Source: Fibrobacter sp. (lineage in GTDB: Bacteria > Fibrobacterota > Fibrobacteria > Fibrobacterales > Fibrobacteraceae). From it: a DNA stretch of 49,160 nt. The notes under the pieces are model-generated. The model was not told the DNA's origin. It worked only from the letters and a program-made list of their open reading frames with translations, and did not search any database. Shown here in pieces: positions 41,348-49,160 of this stretch (its first letter is position 1; each line of letters opens with the position of its first letter). Where the stretch lies: NCBI GenBank assembly GCA_017959225.1, contig JAGDBD010000112.1, forward strand, positions 1-49,160, given 5' to 3'. The position numbers and the translations under genes were made by a program.

Positions 41348-42256
41348 ATGAAAAAGAATACCAGTTTATATCTCGCAGTGGGACTCGTCGTTCTTCTTGC
41401 CATTATCATTTTGATTTTTGGCTTGTTCTTTTTGAACGACAAGGATCCCCGTGAAGTTTTTGACACTTATTACCTGCGTTTTCCGCAAGTAAGCACTTTG
41501 ACTTTGGACGACCCCGTTAAAATCAACGGTGTAAAGCTCGGCAAAGTCGAAAACATCCATCTAGTCGGCCATCGGGTGCTCGTCGTTGTGCGCATTCGTA
41601 ACGACGTCAGAATTCCTGTGGGTTCTGAAATCCGTGTGCAGAACATCGGTATCATGGGCGAACGCCAGATCGGTATGATTCTTTGCGATTCGAACGTGAA
41701 CTACGCTCCGGGCGATACGATCGACGGACAATTCGACGCAGGTATCGCAGAAGCCCTTGGACTTGCCGGCGAAATCATTGATTCCACGAAGATCCTGATT
41801 ACTTCTGTTCACCAGGTGATGGATTCGACCATTGCAAATCCGGATTTCCGCAACAGGTTCCGTTCCATGATGGACAAGGCGGAAACTTTGGAAAATCGTT
41901 TGGCCAAAATGCTTGCAGATACGGATCCGCAGTTAAAGAAGAGCCTCAAGAATTTGAACGATGCTACCGTGAAGGTGAACGCCTTGCTGGATACGACGCA
42001 AGCTCCGATCAACAGCCTTCTTTCCGACGCTAGCGGCCTCATTAAAAATGCCGGCGGCGTGGTGGGTAAACTGGATGCGGTCACCGACCGTTTGACAGCG
42101 ATCACAGAAAAGCTCCAGTCCAAGGATAACACGGCGGGCATTCTTTTGAACGATCGCAAGCTTCACGACGAACTGGTGCAAACATTGCATTCCGCAGACA
42201 GCTTGTTCCAAATCATCCTCAAGGACGGTTTGGATATCAACGTGGATATTTTCTAA
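41348..42256 (+). CDS. MCE-domain protein (MlaD-like)
   Basis: A 302-residue inner-membrane-anchored periplasmic protein. One helix (YLAVGLVVLLAIIILIFGLF) is followed by an MCE domain (about 38-115) with VSTLTLDDPVKINGVKLGKV and RVQNIGIMGERQIGM, then a long helical region with AINNSLLSD-type heptads (ALLDTTQAPINSLLSD). MlaD-like proteins form hexameric rings that carry lipids between membranes with an MlaEF ABC transporter; no such genes are in the window. It begins 18 bases after trmH and ends 24 bases before ptsH. Confidence 0.9.
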   Translation: MKKNTSLYLAVGLVVLLAIIILIFGLFFLNDKDPREVFDTYYLRFPQVSTLTLDDPVKINGVKLGKVENIHLVGHRVLVVVRIRNDVRIPVGSEIRVQNIGIMGERQIGMILCDSNVNYAPGDTIDGQFDAGIAEALGLAGEIIDSTKILITSVHQVMDSTIANPDFRNRFRSMMDKAETLENRLAKMLADTDPQLKKSLKNLNDATVKVNALLDTTQAPINSLLSDASGLIKNAGGVVGKLDAVTDRLTAITEKLQSKDNTAGILLNDRKLHDELVQTLHSADSLFQIILKDGLDINVDIF

Positions 42257-42280
42257 TTCTGAAGAGAGTGGTGGTCTATT

Positions 42281-42556
42281 ATGCAGAGTAAGGAAATTGT
42301 TGTAACCAATAAACTGGGAGTTCACGCTCGTCCGGCAGGCATGATCGTGGACATCACCGGAAAGTCGAAAAGCGACGTCAGTCTGGAATACGAGGGAAAC
42401 AAGGTGAATGCGAAAAGCATCCTGAACGTGATGATGCTCGCCATTACACCGGGTTCTACAGTCAAGTTCACCGCAAACGGTGAAGACGAAGAACAAGTAC
42501 TCGCCCAGCTGGAACAACTTTTCCGCGACAACTTCCATGAAGAACAAAACGACTAA
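42281..42556 (+). CDS. ptsH: Phosphocarrier protein HPr
   Basis: A 91-residue phosphocarrier of the phosphotransferase system. The phosphorylated His15 is in KLGVHARPA and the regulatory Ser46 in NAKSILNVM is conserved, so control by an HPr kinase would be possible if one exists elsewhere. The C-terminal helix (EQVLAQLEQLFRDNF) is normal. The stop overlaps the enzyme I start by 20 bases, so the two proteins are translated together. No sugar-specific enzyme II is nearby, which hints at a regulatory rather than a transport role. Confidence 0.95.
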   Translation: MQSKEIVVTNKLGVHARPAGMIVDITGKSKSDVSLEYEGNKVNAKSILNVMMLAITPGSTVKFTANGEDEEQVLAQLEQLFRDNFHEEQND

Positions 42557-44360
42557 AAAGCAAAAGATCCGCACCGTACTCGTAGGCGTTGCCGCATCCC
42601 CCGGCTACGCTTATGGACCTGTACTCAAAACGGAACGTCGCAAGTTCACCCTGGACCCTTCTGCCCAGCCGACAAGCACTCTCGCAGCCGAAGAAAAACG
42701 TTTTCGCAAAGCGGTAGAAACCACCGCAAAAGAAATTGAAGAACTGAAAAAAGTGGCCATCGAACGCCTGGGCGAAGACGAAGCCCGCATTTTCGATTCC
42801 CACCTGATGATGCTCAAGGATTCCATGCTTCTCGACCCGATCGTCGAAAGCATTCTCAAAGGAGCGCACAACGCCCGTTGGGCTGTGCACAGCACGCTTT
42901 CCGGCCTCATCACCCAAATGGAAAACAGCAAGAACGAAGTGCTCAGCGAACGCGCTTCGGACTTGAAGGAACTTTACAACAGACTTCTGTCTGCCCTTGA
43001 CGAATCCGTTCCCAAGCGCGCCCCTAAAAAATCCAACGGTCCGTCTCTGCTCGTGGCACATGAACTGACCCCGGGCATGCTCATGACCGTAGACAAAGAC
43101 AACGTCCTCGGTTTTGCAACGGACATCGGTGGCCGCACAAGCCACATTTCGATTTTAGCACGCGCCATGCAGCTGCCGGCAGTATCCGGTCTGCGCAACA
43201 TTTCGAACCTGATCGAAGAAGACGATATGCTCTTCATCGACGGTACAGGCGGCATGGTCATTCTGAATCCGAACGAAGATGACTTGAACCGTTTCAAAGA
43301 AAAGCTCTCTGTTTACAACAAGCAGAAACAAGAACTTTTCATGATGCGTCAGCTTGAACCGATGACGCTTGACGGCAAGTACATTACGCTTCACGCAAAC
43401 ATCGAACTTCCGATGGAAGCGGATTCCGTTTTGGATTTCGGCGCAACGGGCATTGGCCTTTACCGTTCCGAATTTCTCTTTTTTAGAAAAGGCGCTCCCA
43501 CCTGCGAAGAGCAGACTCACGCCTATTCCCATATTTTGAAAAAGCTTTCACCGCACCCGGTCGTGATCCGAACTCTCGATGCCGGCGGAGACAAGCTCGT
43601 GTCGGATATTTCTGCAACGGACGAAGCTAACCCGTTTATGGGTTGGCGTTCCATCCGCGTGTGCCTTTCCCGCAAGGATCTTTTTAAGGAACAATTGAGA
43701 GCGTTACTTCTCGCTAGCCGGGAAGGACATTTGCGCATTATGTTCCCGATGATCAGCAGTCTAAACGAACTGCGTGAAGCCAAAGCGCTTTACCAAGAAT
43801 GCCGTACGCAACTTTTGAACGAAGGCGTGGAACTGCCCGAAGTCAAAGTGGGCTGCATGATCGAAGTTCCCGCCGCCGTGATGATGGTAGACGCCCTTGC
43901 CAAAGAAGCAGACTTTTTCAGCATCGGTACAAATGACTTGATTCAGTTTACGCTTGCCGTAGACCGTACGAACGAACTCATTGCGAACCTGTTTGAACCG
44001 CACCATCCTGCGGTTCTGAATATGATTGATCGAACTGTACGCGCCGCACACCGCGAAGGAATTCCGGTTTGCGTCTGTGGTGAAATGAGCTCAGACCCGC
44101 TTTCTACGTTAGTGCTTGTGGGTCTCGGAGTGGACGAGCTATCCATGACACCGTGGAGCATTATGGAATGCAAAAAGATCATCCGTTCGGTGAACTATGA
44201 AGACGTGAAGGCGACTGCACGCGCCGTTCTTAAAATGGACACGGCAGACAGCGTGAACCGTTACCTACGCCAAAAGTACCTGCAGATGATCATCGATCTG
44301 GGCATTTCGAGCTTTATTACTTCGCACGATGTCAAGAACCCGATGGACAAGAATGCTTAA
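42537..44360 (+). CDS. ptsI: PTS enzyme I (phosphoenolpyruvate-protein phosphotransferase)
   Basis: A 607-residue enzyme that moves phosphate from PEP to HPr. The phosphorylated His is in GGRTSHISILAR (near 202), the PEP-binding Arg region in ATGIGLYRSEFLFF, and FFSIGTNDLIQFTLAVDR, with the catalytic Cys in VCVCGEMSSDP (near 513). All key residues are intact. The ATG at 42537 is inside ptsH and gives the normal start (VLVGVAASPGYAYGPV about 15 residues in); an in-frame upstream start at 42480 would extend far into ptsH. It overlaps the next gene by eight bases. Confidence 0.95.
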   Translation: MKNKTTKKQKIRTVLVGVAASPGYAYGPVLKTERRKFTLDPSAQPTSTLAAEEKRFRKAVETTAKEIEELKKVAIERLGEDEARIFDSHLMMLKDSMLLDPIVESILKGAHNARWAVHSTLSGLITQMENSKNEVLSERASDLKELYNRLLSALDESVPKRAPKKSNGPSLLVAHELTPGMLMTVDKDNVLGFATDIGGRTSHISILARAMQLPAVSGLRNISNLIEEDDMLFIDGTGGMVILNPNEDDLNRFKEKLSVYNKQKQELFMMRQLEPMTLDGKYITLHANIELPMEADSVLDFGATGIGLYRSEFLFFRKGAPTCEEQTHAYSHILKKLSPHPVVIRTLDAGGDKLVSDISATDEANPFMGWRSIRVCLSRKDLFKEQLRALLLASREGHLRIMFPMISSLNELREAKALYQECRTQLLNEGVELPEVKVGCMIEVPAAVMMVDALAKEADFFSIGTNDLIQFTLAVDRTNELIANLFEPHHPAVLNMIDRTVRAAHREGIPVCVCGEMSSDPLSTLVLVGLGVDELSMTPWSIMECKKIIRSVNYEDVKATARAVLKMDTADSVNRYLRQKYLQMIIDLGISSFITSHDVKNPMDKNA

Positions 44361-46599
44361 AAGATTTTTTGCTGGATTATTCATCTGTACAGCAGCTTTC
44401 GCTGCCGCGGAAAAGTCGATCGACGACCTTTCTGTGCCCGGTTATGAATTTCAGAACAAGGTCATTCGCTATGACCGCAACCAAAAAAATTGCGATTCTT
44501 TAGCGAACGGTCTCGAAAAGGATTTTGCTTGCGCCGCAGCCGCCTATTACAAGGGCGACTTCAGCAAATCCCTTTCCGCATATGAAAACCTGATCGGCAA
44601 AGATTCTTCCCTCGACAAGAGCATTCTTTCTCGAATCGCCCGTTCTCAATTCGAAGAAAAGCAATATGCAAAGGCGCGTAAAACCCTTTCCCAAGGCGAT
44701 TCCAAATTCCCGGGAGATGCCGAATGGAAGGAATTCGCCGACCGCATCCGATTGGATTTGACATTAGAAGATCCCCATTTAAAACCGAAGCTCAAAGCGG
44801 ATTCCATCGACATGTTCCTCAAGAACTACGGAGACGATCCCAGCGTTCCGCGGTTGCGTTATAAAAAAGGCACATTGCTTGAACAGGCCCGTTGGTTTAA
44901 AGCAGCGACCAAAGCCTATCTGTACGTCATCGCTCACCCTTCGGAATATGGAGACCAGGCGTGGGAAGCTTTGCGCCGCATTCGCGCCCATTCCACAGAC
45001 GAAACTCTCGATGAAAAAATCACCTATTCCAACCGTCTTTGCGCTAAAGGCTTTGACGAAGAATGCATCGCCATTGTAGATTCCATTTTAGCAATCGGAA
45101 CGTCTACAGCAAAACCGCGGGACACGTCAAAAGTTCCGGTATTAAAGACCGTCGAAGATTCCATCGACTGGAGACTTCCCCCCAGTTCCATTGCCATCAA
45201 AACGCGCATCACTCTGTGGGAAAATCGCGCTGCCGCATACAAGAATCTGAAAAAAGATACCATCGCCATTCAGCAGTATGAATTTTTGACCGACAGCGTA
45301 GAGCCTAGGGCCGGTTGGCTGCAATCCCTTGCACGCCTTTACCGCGCAAATCAAATGGACTCCCTCGCAAGTAAAGTCGATTCGCTTTTCCAAGAAAAAT
45401 TCCGTTACACGCTTCAGAACGCAAATAACATTTGGGTTCGCGCATTTGAACAGGAACAAAAAGGTCTTTATGCGGAAGCGATTTCAAGCTACGATTCTTT
45501 AACCATTCGCCAGTTCAAAAACAGTAAAAAAGTGCAATGGGTACAGTTCCGAATCGCCCTCTGCTATTTAAAGCAGAATAAAATCGATTCGGCAATCGCC
45601 CGTTTTGAAAAAGCAAAGGAAGAAGGCTTCCTTTGGAGTTCTAGCGGTGCGCGCATGTTCCTTGGGGACATTTATTTTTCGCAAGGGAAGCTCGACGCAG
45701 CAAAAGAAGCTTACCTCGACTGCATTCGGGATTTTCCAGTAGGCTATTACGCCCATCGTTCCCGCATCAAGCTCATCGAAAATAAATTGATGGATTCTAC
45801 AACGGTCCCATGGCTTGCCCCCAAAGACCTGTCGGATTCCGCAACCATCGCCTGGATTCGCACGGTACAATCCGGGAATTCAGATTCTTCTCATAGCGCA
45901 GGGCGCTATCAAATGGTGAAGCGCTTACTCGATTTAGGCTTTGCCGAAGAAGCTTATGACTTTTTCCAGTTTGCCAAAAAGAAGAACAAAGGCCGGTTGG
46001 ATTTTCTTTATGTTTACGGATCCCTCTTCCTCGCTTATGACGAACTCATTCAGGGTTACGCTCTGGCCCGCCAATTCCAAAACGAAATTCCCCGCAAATA
46101 TTTGGGCGACGCTCCTCGAAACGTGATGAAGTTCCTTTACCCGAAACCCTTCTTGGATAAAGTCACCGCAGCAGCGGATTCTTCTATCGACCCGCTTTTC
46201 GTTTACAGCGTCATGCGTCAGGAATCGACATTCAACTATCTGATTACAAGCCCTGCAAACGCCCGAGGACTTTTGCAAGTGATTCCGCCGACCGCTAAAA
46301 AACTGGCGCAGGCAGAAGGAATAAAGCCTTTTAATCCGAACCTTCTTTACAATCCCTACATGAACATTCGCCTGGGCGTCCGCTACTTGAAGGATTTGCT
46401 CGTTGAATATGAAAATGACCCGATGTACGTTCTCGCCAATTACAATGCAGGCCCTAAACCCGCCAAGCGTTGGCAAGCGGCAGGAAAGAATTTGCCTTGG
46501 GACATGCGCGCCGAAGAAATCAGTTACTGGGAAACTCGCGATTACGTGAAGCGGTGCGTTGGAAACTACTGGGTGTACACCGAAATCTGGGAACGCTAA
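44353..46599 (+). CDS. slt: Soluble lytic murein transglycosylase (Slt70-like)
   Basis: A 748-residue periplasmic enzyme that cuts the glycan of peptidoglycan to form 1,6-anhydro ends. A signal peptide (LKRFFAGLFICTAAFAA) is followed by a long superhelix of TPR-like repeats (about 60-580; for example AAAYYKGDFSKSLSAYENLI) and a C-terminal SLT domain with catalytic Glu624 in VMRQESTFNYL, ARGLLQVIPPTAKKLA and VLANYNAGPKPAKRW. This is the family's normal order, with a longer TPR part than E. coli Slt70 (about 645). It overlaps ptsI by eight bases and abuts the EamA gene. Confidence 0.93.
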   Translation: MLKRFFAGLFICTAAFAAAEKSIDDLSVPGYEFQNKVIRYDRNQKNCDSLANGLEKDFACAAAAYYKGDFSKSLSAYENLIGKDSSLDKSILSRIARSQFEEKQYAKARKTLSQGDSKFPGDAEWKEFADRIRLDLTLEDPHLKPKLKADSIDMFLKNYGDDPSVPRLRYKKGTLLEQARWFKAATKAYLYVIAHPSEYGDQAWEALRRIRAHSTDETLDEKITYSNRLCAKGFDEECIAIVDSILAIGTSTAKPRDTSKVPVLKTVEDSIDWRLPPSSIAIKTRITLWENRAAAYKNLKKDTIAIQQYEFLTDSVEPRAGWLQSLARLYRANQMDSLASKVDSLFQEKFRYTLQNANNIWVRAFEQEQKGLYAEAISSYDSLTIRQFKNSKKVQWVQFRIALCYLKQNKIDSAIARFEKAKEEGFLWSSSGARMFLGDIYFSQGKLDAAKEAYLDCIRDFPVGYYAHRSRIKLIENKLMDSTTVPWLAPKDLSDSATIAWIRTVQSGNSDSSHSAGRYQMVKRLLDLGFAEEAYDFFQFAKKKNKGRLDFLYVYGSLFLAYDELIQGYALARQFQNEIPRKYLGDAPRNVMKFLYPKPFLDKVTAAADSSIDPLFVYSVMRQESTFNYLITSPANARGLLQVIPPTAKKLAQAEGIKPFNPNLLYNPYMNIRLGVRYLKDLLVEYENDPMYVLANYNAGPKPAKRWQAAGKNLPWDMRAEEISYWETRDYVKRCVGNYWVYTEIWER

Positions 46600-47472
46600 A
46601 TGCTGTTTTTTATTCTCACCCTCGGCGCAGCGGTCTGCTTTGCATTTGGAAACGTCCTTGCAAAATCGGGCGTCGCAAAGTCCGGAGAAAAAGCGGACAT
46701 TCACCATCCCATCCGTTTTATCGTGAGTTTTTTGACTTCGAAACGCTGGTGGACAGGCTTTTGTCTTTCCGCAATGGGAAACGTGGGAAACTATACGGCA
46801 ATGGCTCTGTACAACTTGAGTCTTGTCAAACCGATTTCCGCTTTGAATCCGGTTCTTACAGCGATTTTTGGCCGAATCTTTTTGAAAGAGCCTATCAACA
46901 GGCGCGTGATTGCAGCCATCTTCTGCGTGCTCTGCGGACTTCTTTTTGCAAGTTCCGAAGTGGGCGAAGCCCCCGGCGTGCAAAACATTCCAGCGCTATG
47001 CGTCTTTGTGGGAATCCTTCTTGTGTTCGCTTTTACAAGCCACTTTATTTTTAAAAGTCCGGAAGTCGGGGATTCCATTACAATGGGAACCTGTTACGGT
47101 CTTTCGGATGTGCTGTACAAAAGCCTTGCAATCGATGCGACGGCCAAAGGAATAGAGCTTTCTGCCGATGAATTTTTGTATTGGATTGCGGATGTGCGCG
47201 TATGGGCCTTTGTCGCAACTTACTTGACCGCATTTGTTTTTACTCAGGTTGCATTCTCCCGTGGCAGAGCCTTGTTCGTAATTCCATTCAGCGCGGCCAT
47301 TGGAGCGGTCGTTCCGATTCTTGCAGGGGCGCTTGTTTTTGCAGAGCCATTCCCACCGGCAAAAATCATGAGCATCACCCTTGTGATACTCGGTTCATGC
47401 CTGTTTATTGCAAGCCCGCGGCAAATGATCAAGAAAACTTTGAAAAGGAAAAAGTCCCATGCAGACAAATGA
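46600..47472 (+). CDS. EamA/DMT-family transporter
   Basis: A 290-residue inner-membrane protein with about ten helices in two repeats, the drug/metabolite transporter fold. The first half ends with a helix pair containing LVKPISALNPVLTAIFGRIF and LKEPINRRVIAAIF (the EamA motif of a Pro-containing helix followed by E), and the second with VIPFSAAIGAVVPILAGALVF and AEPFPPAKIMSITLVILG. The start codon directly follows the slt stop. Its 3' end overlaps prmA by 14 bases. Substrate unknown; members export amino acids, sugars or nucleotide derivatives. Confidence 0.9.
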   Translation: MLFFILTLGAAVCFAFGNVLAKSGVAKSGEKADIHHPIRFIVSFLTSKRWWTGFCLSAMGNVGNYTAMALYNLSLVKPISALNPVLTAIFGRIFLKEPINRRVIAAIFCVLCGLLFASSEVGEAPGVQNIPALCVFVGILLVFAFTSHFIFKSPEVGDSITMGTCYGLSDVLYKSLAIDATAKGIELSADEFLYWIADVRVWAFVATYLTAFVFTQVAFSRGRALFVIPFSAAIGAVVPILAGALVFAEPFPPAKIMSITLVILGSCLFIASPRQMIKKTLKRKKSHADK

Positions 47473-48304
47473 TGTTTGGTACAAAGCCACCGGTTACTGC
47501 GCCCCGGAAGATTACGACCTCGCCACGTACTTTTTAATGGAAGCGGGCGTCGGTGCTCTAGAAGAACTCGAAACGTCAACCCCAGAACGAACCGACTTCT
47601 GCTTTTACACGGGCGACAAGGCGGAACGGGACGCTATCATTGAAAAATTCCCCCAGTACAACTTCACCACCGAAGACGAACCCGCCAAAGATTGGGACCG
47701 TTGGTGGAAAGACCGTGCAACGCCGGTCCACGTTTCTAACCGGGTCTGGGTACGTCCGCCTTGGGTAAACTTTACCCCCGAAGAAAAAGATGCCATTCTG
47801 CTCGTTCTCGAAGCGAAAAGCGCCTTCGGCACTGGAGATCACGCAACTACCGCGCTTATTTCCGGCATGATGGAAAGCCTTGAAATGGAAGGAAAAACCG
47901 TTCTCGACATCGGAACGGGTACAGGCATTCTTTCCATGATCGCCGACAAGCTGGGCGCCAAAAAAGTCATCGGAACGGAAATCGACATGCTCGCTCTCCC
48001 CTGCATCGCCGAAAACTTTGAACAAAATGCCTGTAAAAATTCCCGCGCACTGTTCGGCTTTTTGGACACCTTTAACGACGACGCCAAATTCGACCACATT
48101 GTATGCAACATGATCCGCACAGAATTCTGGCCCATGTGCAAAGACGTGGAACGCATGCTCAAAAAAGGCGGCCACTTTCTTTTAACCGGCCAGTTGACCG
48201 TCGAAAAACATTACGTTCTGGACTGGTTTAAAAAAGCAGGTTTTGAAGTCGTCCGAGAAGAAACGCGTGACGAATGGTGGTGCGTCGACGCAATCCGCAT
48301 TTAA
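47459..48304 (+). CDS. prmA: Ribosomal protein L11 methyltransferase
   Basis: A 281-residue class I methyltransferase. The N-terminal ferredoxin-like domain recognises L11, and the catalytic domain has the PrmA hallmark SAFGTGDHATTALI, the SAM-binding motif VLDIGTGTGILSMIA and an HIVCNMIRTEFW segment at the place of the usual NI-type motif (canonical NILA). The enzyme methylates several amines of L11. The gene overlaps eamA by 14 bases and is 16 bases from hemE. Confidence 0.93.
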   Translation: MQTNDVWYKATGYCAPEDYDLATYFLMEAGVGALEELETSTPERTDFCFYTGDKAERDAIIEKFPQYNFTTEDEPAKDWDRWWKDRATPVHVSNRVWVRPPWVNFTPEEKDAILLVLEAKSAFGTGDHATTALISGMMESLEMEGKTVLDIGTGTGILSMIADKLGAKKVIGTEIDMLALPCIAENFEQNACKNSRALFGFLDTFNDDAKFDHIVCNMIRTEFWPMCKDVERMLKKGGHFLLTGQLTVEKHYVLDWFKKAGFEVVREETRDEWWCVDAIRI

Positions 48305-48320
48305 TTTTTCGGAGGTCCCC

Positions 48321-49160
48321 ATGGAACCGCTTCTTGTTCGATCCGCTTTAGGAAAAACAAAAGAGAAACCGGTCTGGATGATGCGCCAAGCGGGCAGAGC
48401 TTTGCCCGAATACCGCGAACTCCGCCAAAAATTTCCAGATTTTCTTTCCTTTGTGCGCAATGCGGAAGCGGCTGCCGATGCGACTCTCATGCCCACGAAC
48501 CGTTTCGATATCGATGCGGCCATTCTTTTTAGCGACATTCTCGTTGCGCTTCCCTACATGGGCTTTGACTTGAAATTTGTCCCAGGGAAAGGACCTGTCA
48601 TTTCTAACCCGTTCCGTTCCGAAGCCGACCTGCAAAACATTCGTCCAGTAAATCTTGACGTGGATCTGGAATATACGAAGATCGCTTTGCAAAAAGTACG
48701 CAAGGAGCTTTCCAAAGAAAAAGCTTTGCTCGGATTTGTCGGAGGTCCGATTACAGTTGCTTCTTACGCCATTGAAGGCGGAAGTTCAAAGGATTTGCAC
48801 TGCACCAAGGCTCTTTATTACAAGGACAAAAGCGCCTTTGAAAAGTTCGTGAATTTGCTCGCTCAAATGACCGGCGAATATTTGGCAAGGCAAGCGGAAT
48901 GGGGCGCAGACGCGCTCGTCATCATGGATTCTTGGGCAGGACACCTTTCCCGCGAAGATTACGTTCACATGGCAAAGCCTTTTACCGAAAAAGTCATCCA
49001 GATCGTGCGCAGCCGCACGGAAGCTCCGATTTTCCATTACGCAAACGGAGCATCCCATTTGGTAGACACGTTCACCTCTTTAGACGTAAACGTTGTCGGA
49101 GTGGATCACCGTTCCGAGCTTTCGGAACTTTTTTACAAACATCCAAACACCATTTTCCAA
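48321..49160 (+). CDS. hemE: Uroporphyrinogen decarboxylase, 3' end beyond the window
   Basis: The first 280 residues of an enzyme of about 345 that converts uroporphyrinogen III to coproporphyrinogen III in haem synthesis. It starts at ATG 48321 with GGAGGT five bases upstream. PVWMMRQAGRALPEYRELR contains the substrate-binding Arg pair, and AAILFSDILVALPYMG and the GGPITVASYAIEGG region are conserved. Catalytic Asp is in ILFSDI and the Tyr in AGGP-ASYAIEG follows in place. The sequence is in frame to the last base. No other haem gene lies in the window. Confidence 0.95.
   Translation, partial: MEPLLVRSALGKTKEKPVWMMRQAGRALPEYRELRQKFPDFLSFVRNAEAAADATLMPTNRFDIDAAILFSDILVALPYMGFDLKFVPGKGPVISNPFRSEADLQNIRPVNLDVDLEYTKIALQKVRKELSKEKALLGFVGGPITVASYAIEGGSSKDLHCTKALYYKDKSAFEKFVNLLAQMTGEYLARQAEWGADALVIMDSWAGHLSREDYVHMAKPFTEKVIQIVRSRTEAPIFHYANGASHLVDTFTSLDVNVVGVDHRSELSELFYKHPNTIFQ

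Noticed and set aside
1..49160. CRISPR arrays, tRNA or rRNA genes, insertion sequences and prophage
   Set aside because: I saw no regularly spaced repeats, no transposase or integrase motifs and no gap large enough for rRNA; no cloverleaf was evident in the intergenic regions. A tRNA scan would be decisive.

Overview
The window looks like a chromosomal segment from a member of the Fibrobacterota, close to Fibrobacter. The evidence is a TIGR02147/DUF4423-type regulator (a family described as paralogous in Fibrobacter succinogenes), a secreted GH43/GH30 xylan-degrading pair with CBM6 modules and conserved C-terminal tails, DUF4954, many lipoproteins, and about 50% GC with strongly Fibrobacter-like codon use. 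This assignment is inference; no rRNA or tRNA lies in the window. Nearly all the sequence is coding and no gene-free stretch exceeds 300 bases.

Layout. 1-6024 (minus): a MacB-type ABC permease and ATPase, then the operon leuS-glgE, whose GlgE lacks the usual helical S domain. 6127-9399: an outer-membrane beta-barrel gene (+) converging on a DUF4954 beta-helix protein and an M48-like protease (-). 9461-11094 (+): a small unknown protein and a GT4 glycosyltransferase. 11096-14086: a bile-acid-symporter-like carrier (-) and the K+ uptake pair ktrB-ktrA (+). 14096-17828: an HD-GYP c-di-GMP phosphodiesterase with an ECF-S-like membrane domain (-), divergent from an OLD-family ATPase/TOPRIM nuclease (+). 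17885-19159 (-): dnaN behind a previously easy-to-miss 48-residue membrane protein. 19224-22972 (+): small protein, M23 family protein, HAD hydrolase and RNase E/G.

23112-30038 (-): an accessory, polysaccharide-related block. A TIGR02147 regulator, an overlapping lipoprotein and a formate/nitrite-type channel are followed, after a terminator, by GH43-CBM6 and GH30-CBM6 xylan enzymes. The GH43 gene is split by one in-frame TAG at a position where a conserved Tyr is expected. 30177-32554 (-): a carboxyltransferase related to OadA/PycB/transcarboxylase 5S without a biotinyl domain, a 54-residue lipoprotein with a possibly leaderless mRNA, and HU with a strong promoter.

32674-35840 (-): a four-gene unit of a Zn-ribbon protein, two tandem paralogous membrane proteins with a periplasmic jelly-roll-like domain and no output domain, and an AI-2E-family transporter. 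This is the best candidate here for an undescribed system. 35870-49160 (+): a long co-directional run of cell-envelope and housekeeping genes: CnoX-like chaperone, an active/inactive M16 protease pair, an unknown secreted protein, TrmH, an MCE (MlaD-like) protein, HPr and enzyme I of the PTS with no EII in sight, a soluble lytic transglycosylase, an EamA transporter, PrmA and the start of hemE.
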